Part shown: positions 36,399 through 39,559 of the stretch, in pieces
How the letters are laid out: each line of letters begins with the position of its first letter
Numbering within the stretch: position 1 is the first letter of the stretch
From: an uncultured Opitutia bacterium
Lineage (GTDB): Bacteria > Verrucomicrobiota > Verrucomicrobiia > Opitutales > Opitutaceae
Length of the DNA stretch: 39,559 bases
NCBI GenBank assembly: GCA_903820035.1
Contig: CAIJFT010000322.1
Coordinates: 1-39,559 of the forward strand
Reading direction: 5' to 3'
Notes under the pieces: model-generated
Seen by the model: only the letters and a program-made list of their open reading frames with translations
Databases searched by the model: none
What the model was told of the DNA's origin: nothing
Position numbers and translations under genes: made by a program

Positions 36399-36706
36399 GG
36401 CGGACTGTGGCCGGACGGTTGCGGCGGAGGCAAGCCGCAGGATGCAGCGCCCCGCTCGCGTGCGGCGCACCTGCGCCGCAGCGTCTGAGGTGAGAAAGAA
36501 GGCAAGGGTGATGGCCGGAAGTTGGCCAGACTGGGCTCACGCGAAACCGCGAAGTCCGCGAACCCAGACCCGCCGATTCGCGGTCTTCGCGGTTTCGCGT
36601 GAGGCGGTTTGCGGGCGAGCCGTCGGGCGATTCACGCCGTTTCCCAGTCTCACTGACCGGCGCATCGCGACCAAGCCGGCAGCGGCTAAGACGGCGCGCG
36701 GACGCC
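36399..36706. other. Gene-free stretch with a palindromic repeat
   Basis: About 308 bases between the lipoprotein start and the stop of the 471-aa gene. It contains the REPIN-like element at 36536-36603 and nothing else I can support. The lipoprotein promoter must lie here, but no convincing -35/-10 pair was found. Confidence 0.6.
36536..36603. repeat. REPIN-like element (CTTCGCGGTTTCGCGTG family), copy 2
   Basis: CTCACGCGAAACCGCGAAG (36536-36554) is the perfect 19-base inverse of CTTCGCGGTTTCGCGTGAG (36585-36603). A second nested pair, CCGCGAA (36556-36562) and TTCGCGG (36577-36583), also matches exactly. The total length is 68 bases. It shares arms with the copy at 28793-28862. Confidence 0.85.
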
Positions 36707-38122
36707 TCAGGGCACGATCCGGCAGGGGAGCAAGGCGGCGTCCTGCATGCCGTGGATGATTTTTTTATCCGGCGGACAAAACGTTGCGAGGGCGCCCGAG
36801 AGGCGCGGGCGGCCGTTCACCGTAAAGTAATACGGACACAGCCGCAGGCGGCCGGCCTTGGTGACGACGGCGGGCGGAGTTCCGGTGGTTTCAAAAACCG
36901 GATGCTCGAGGCGCCGCGGCTTCTTGTAGGCCTGCAGTACGTGCAGGTGGGTTGGGGCGAGGTCGATGGCGCCCTGCACCCCCCGCTGCCATTCCTCGCG
37001 CGAGCAGTCGCTGCCGAGCACGACGCTGCGGGCGCCCCATGCGGTCTCGTGGTAACCGCTGATCTTGATGATGAGTTCGCGTTCCTTCTGCGACGCGTTC
37101 GTCAGGTCGCGCCAGTCGCTCAGCCCGCGGTTGGCGACCCGCGGGCCGTCGAGCACGGCGCCGGGCGGCAGCGGGGCGGGATCCATGACCCACGAGGGCG
37201 GAATCAGGGCGCGCAACTGTTTTAATGCGGAACCACTCAACGCCTCCGACCAGTAATCCTGCAGCAGGTGGTGGTGAAATAATGCGAGCGCGAGTTTCTC
37301 TTCCTGAAAGTGCCGCATCGGCGGCGCGATGGCGACTTCACCTGCGGCCCACGACTCGAAGATAAACTTCTGCGTGCGGATGTTTTCCAAGTCGAAGAGT
37401 TCGAAGAAACGGTAGAGGACGTCGATCTTCTCCGGGTTGCCGTCCGCGTCGAAATAGAGCGAGTTTTCCAGCGGAAAGATGGCCTCGGGTTTCAGGCAGA
37501 ACACGCGCTTGCCCTGCAGCTGGAGTTGGTGCGCGAGCCATTCCATTTCGGGCCGGTAGGTCGCAGCCTCGTCGCTGACCACGAGGGCGATGAGGGGGTT
37601 GCGCACCTGGGGGCTCAGCGTGGCGAGCGCGGCGTGGAAGTTCGCGATCATGGCGTCTGCGGTGCCGAGCACCGACGGATCGCGGGCCGGGGCCACGCCG
37701 CCATACATGCGGTTCAGAAACGCCGTGAGACCGATGCCGCCGGGCACCGAATCCAACTCGGTGAGCACGAAGCCTTCCTCGGTGAGGAGTAGGTCGGGCC
37801 GGAGCACGGGTGGCAACTGGCCGCGGTTGCGGGGATCTCGGGCGTGGGCGACCAGCGCCGCGGGTTTGCCGCGGTCGAGGTAATCGGCAACCCAGGGGGC
37901 GAGCAGCGGTTTGTTGCGCAGCAGATTCTTGCCGGCGACGGAGCGCAGATAAAGCGCCTCCAGCGCCTGGTGGAATTCGAAACACGCCTGACCGATGGTC
38001 TCGAGCTGCGCGACCTGGGCGGCGGTCAGGGGCCACGCTTCCGGGGACAACTGCCATGTCTTGGCTTCGAACAACGGCTGCGCGGCCAGGGCGGAGCGGA
38101 TGGACTCGTAGTCAAGCGACAT
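36707..38122 (-). CDS. Unassigned 471-aa cytoplasmic protein, possibly ATP-grasp-like
   Basis: There is no signal peptide. Segments that look functionally constrained are GKNLLRNKPLLAPWVADYLD (~84-103), RPDLLLTEEGFVLTELDSVPGGIG (~128-151), ELIIKISGYHETAWGARSVVLGS (~345), HLHVLQAYKKPRRLEHPVFE and a C-terminal RLRLCPYYFTVNGRPRLSG. The E..SVPGG and IIKISG steps recall circularly permuted ATP-grasp or glutathionylspermidine-synthase-like enzymes, a weak resemblance I offer only as a lead. It starts ten bases after the prfB stop on the same strand, so it is likely co-transcribed with release factor 2. Function unknown. Confidence 0.75.
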   Translation of the reverse strand: MSLDYESIRSALAAQPLFEAKTWQLSPEAWPLTAAQVAQLETIGQACFEFHQALEALYLRSVAGKNLLRNKPLLAPWVADYLDRGKPAALVAHARDPRNRGQLPPVLRPDLLLTEEGFVLTELDSVPGGIGLTAFLNRMYGGVAPARDPSVLGTADAMIANFHAALATLSPQVRNPLIALVVSDEAATYRPEMEWLAHQLQLQGKRVFCLKPEAIFPLENSLYFDADGNPEKIDVLYRFFELFDLENIRTQKFIFESWAAGEVAIAPPMRHFQEEKLALALFHHHLLQDYWSEALSGSALKQLRALIPPSWVMDPAPLPPGAVLDGPRVANRGLSDWRDLTNASQKERELIIKISGYHETAWGARSVVLGSDCSREEWQRGVQGAIDLAPTHLHVLQAYKKPRRLEHPVFETTGTPPAVVTKAGRLRLCPYYFTVNGRPRLSGALATFCPPDKKIIHGMQDAALLPCRIVP

Positions 38123-38132
38123 GGGAATGGTC

Positions 38133-39276
38133 TCACTCGTCCATCTGGATGTCCTTGTTGCGGTGCCGCGGACAGCCGGCGCGGAGCCAAGCGTTGACGA
38201 AGCGGTCGAGATCGCCGTCGAGGACGCCCTGCGTATCGCTGGTGCTCACGCCGGTGCGGAGGTCCTTTACCATCTGGTAGGGCTGGAGCACGTAGCTGCG
38301 GATCTGACTGCCCCAGCCAATTTCGCCTTTTTCGCCGTAGAATTTATCCATTTCGGCGCGCTGTTCGTCCTGCTTCTTTTCGTACAAGCGGGACTTCAGC
38401 ACGTTCAGCGCGGTCGCACGGTTCTTGATCTGGGAACGTTCGTTTTGGCAGACGACGACGATGCCCGACGGGATGTGCGTGAGGCGCACGGCGGAGTCGG
38501 TGGTGTTGACGCCCTGGCCGCCTTTGCCGGAGGAGCGGTAAACGTCGGTACGGATTTCGGTCTCGGGGATCTCGATGTTAATCTCCTCGTTGACCTCGGC
38601 GATCACGTCGATCGCGCAGAACGAGGTATGCCTTCGTTTGTTCGAGTCGAAGGGGCTGATGCGCACCAGCCGGTGCACGCCGCGCTCGGCCTTGGCGTAG
38701 CCGTAGGCGTTCTCGCCCCGGATGATCATGGTGGCCTTGCTGATGCCGGCTTGATCGCCGACCTGCACGTCCTGCAACTCGACGGTGAAACCGCGCCGTT
38801 CGGCCCAGCGGTTGTACATGCGGAAGAGCAGGTCGGCCCAGTCGTTCGACTCGGTGCCGCCGGCGCCGGACTGGATCGAGAAGATGGCGTTGCTCTTGTC
38901 GAACTGGCCGGTGAGGAACGAGGCAATCTCGAGGGCGTCGAGTTCCTTCACCATGCCGCTCACCTGCTGGTCGAGCTCCTTGGCGTACGAATCCTTCTCC
39001 GCTCCTTCCGCGGCCTCCACGAGTTCGATCATCACCCCGACGTCTTCGACCTTTTTTTGGTAGGCGACGACCGGGAGGATGGCCTTCTTCATCCCGTTCA
39101 GCTTGGCGATGTGCTTCTGCGCGCGATCGTTGTTATCCCAAAACGTTGGGGAGCCCATCTCGGCATCCATGGCCTCGATTTCGCGCTGTTTTTGATCGCA
39201 GTCAAAGAAACCTCCAGAGATGCCCGGCGCGCTTCTTGATGTTCTCGATGTGGTTGAAAGTCTCGGGTGCGATCAT
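38133..39276 (-). CDS. prfB: Peptide chain release factor 2 with programmed +1 frameshift
   Basis: RF2 recognises UGA and UAA and releases the peptide. The conserved marks are [13 protein letters not shown] (the SPF tripeptide specific to RF2) and [18 protein letters not shown] (the GGQ catalytic loop). The frame that contains these opens with an internal ATG at 39170, but the real start is upstream at 39276: [20 protein letters not shown], then WRFL and an in-frame UGA at 39204-39202. A +1 shift at CUU UGA C reads on as [17 protein letters not shown], joining the long frame without a break. The full product is 24 + 356 = 380 aa, near the usual RF2 length. Low RF2 favours the shift, giving autoregulation. 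The 471-aa gene follows after ten bases. Confidence 0.95.
39201..39217 (-). promoter_or_regulatory. RF2 autoregulatory +1 frameshift site
   Basis: On the minus strand the site reads CTGGAGG TTT CTT TGA C. The GGAGG acts as internal Shine-Dalgarno three bases before the slippery CTT, followed by the UGA stop with C after it, the context that weakens termination. Spacing and order equal the classic prfB site of Escherichia coli. Confidence 0.93.
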
Positions 39277-39321
39277 GGTGAGGGTTCATGGCCGCAAAGG
39301 GCGGCGACCGGCGCAAGAAGG

Positions 39322-39373
39322 AAAAGGGCTCAGGACGAGGTTGCTGGGCCTTGGCTGGCGAAAACCTGAGCCC
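39322..39373 (-). terminator. Candidate intrinsic terminator of the fucose synthase gene
   Basis: GGGCTCAGG (39326-39334) is the exact inverse of CCTGAGCCC (39365-39373). On the minus strand the stem is followed by UUUU (AAAA at 39322-39325). The 30-base loop is long for a terminator, so an attenuator-like role before prfB is also possible. Confidence 0.6.
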
Positions 39374-39444
39374 TGATGCGACTCAGTGTCGGTGGCGGCG
39401 AGTCTCCCGCGATCGGGATCAACGCAGGGCAGGGGCCCCGCGCC

Positions 39445-39559
39445 TCAGGCCCGCAGCGTGTCTTCCGCCATTTCGTCGAGGTACGAGCGGTAGGTCTTCT
39501 CGATGCCCTCCGCCAAGGGGATTTTTGCCTTCCACCCGAGGGCGGTGAGTCGTGAAACA
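39445..39559 (-). CDS. fcl: GDP-L-fucose synthase, C-terminal end (partial)
   Basis: The last 37 codons before a UGA at 39447-39445 read VSRLTALGWKAKIPLAEGIE, then KTYRSYLDEMAEDTLRA. The LTALGWK....L..GI..TY..YL pattern is the standard C-terminus of GDP-L-fucose synthase (WcaG/Fcl), an NADPH-dependent epimerase-reductase making GDP-fucose for surface glycans. The rest lies outside the window. Related NAD-dependent epimerases end similarly, so the symbol is likely but not certain. Confidence 0.7.
   Translation of the reverse strand, partial: VSRLTALGWKAKIPLAEGIEKTYRSYLDEMAEDTLRA

Overview
The window reads as a high-GC Gram-negative chromosome segment, most likely from Verrucomicrobiota and plausibly Opitutaceae. 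That placement is an inference. It rests on three TonB-dependent receptors in the style of that group, Tat-exported Gfo/Idh/MocA oxidoreductases, an S1-type sulfatase, a YD/RHS protein with an Ig-like insert, and secreted proteins with Ca-binding thrombospondin-type-3 repeats. No tRNA, rRNA, CRISPR array or transposase was recognised.

Region 1 (1-8841, + strand) is a co-oriented accessory island. It starts with the 3' part of a secreted RCC1-propeller/Ig-like/TSP3 protein. A signal-peptide ORF follows 12 bases later and appears to be the true N-terminus of the next gene, a giant RHS/YD-repeat protein, from which it is separated by one lost base in a G run. The RHS protein ends in a DUF2235/Tle1-like phospholipase domain with a visible Ser-Asp-His set. 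A small lipoprotein overlaps the RHS stop codon (ATGA) and sits where an immunity protein would be. This RHS-phospholipase/lipoprotein pair is the strongest candidate for a little-described system here. Sampled lines near its 3' end are lower in G+C than a sampled line from a downstream gene.

Region 2 (8938-21069) holds a bacterial GH3-family acyl-amido synthetase, an RluA-type pseudouridine synthase and a TonB receptor. After these come a cytochrome c/PQQ-type dehydrogenase fusion, a Tat-exported alpha/beta hydrolase, a second TonB receptor and a secreted LamG-like protein. The exported enzymes and receptors suggest periplasmic oxidation and de-esterification of imported carbohydrate-like substrates.

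Region 3 (21163-32034, mostly - strand) reads in transcription order: TonB receptor with a carboxypeptidase-like domain, (DUF4380-like protein on +), sulfatase, SsuD-like flavin monooxygenase, Gfo/Idh/MocA dehydrogenase, MFS transporter (stop and start codons abut), Tat-exported Gfo/Idh/MocA protein. It looks like a locus for using a sulfated or sulfonated organic compound. The sulfatase has Leu where the Arg of the CxPSR maturation motif is expected.

Region 4 (32336-39559, - strand) is more housekeeping in character: an L,D-transpeptidase, a double NIPSNAP protein, a DTW-domain tRNA modification enzyme, a voltage-gated-type K+ channel, a small lipoprotein and an unassigned 471-aa protein. 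It ends with prfB, which carries the classic autoregulatory +1 frameshift site, and the 3' end of a GDP-L-fucose synthase gene. prfB starts upstream of the frameshift, at 39276.

At least three families of palindromic repeats (REP/REPIN-like) occupy intergenic gaps, mostly between convergent genes. One copy also forms an intrinsic terminator.
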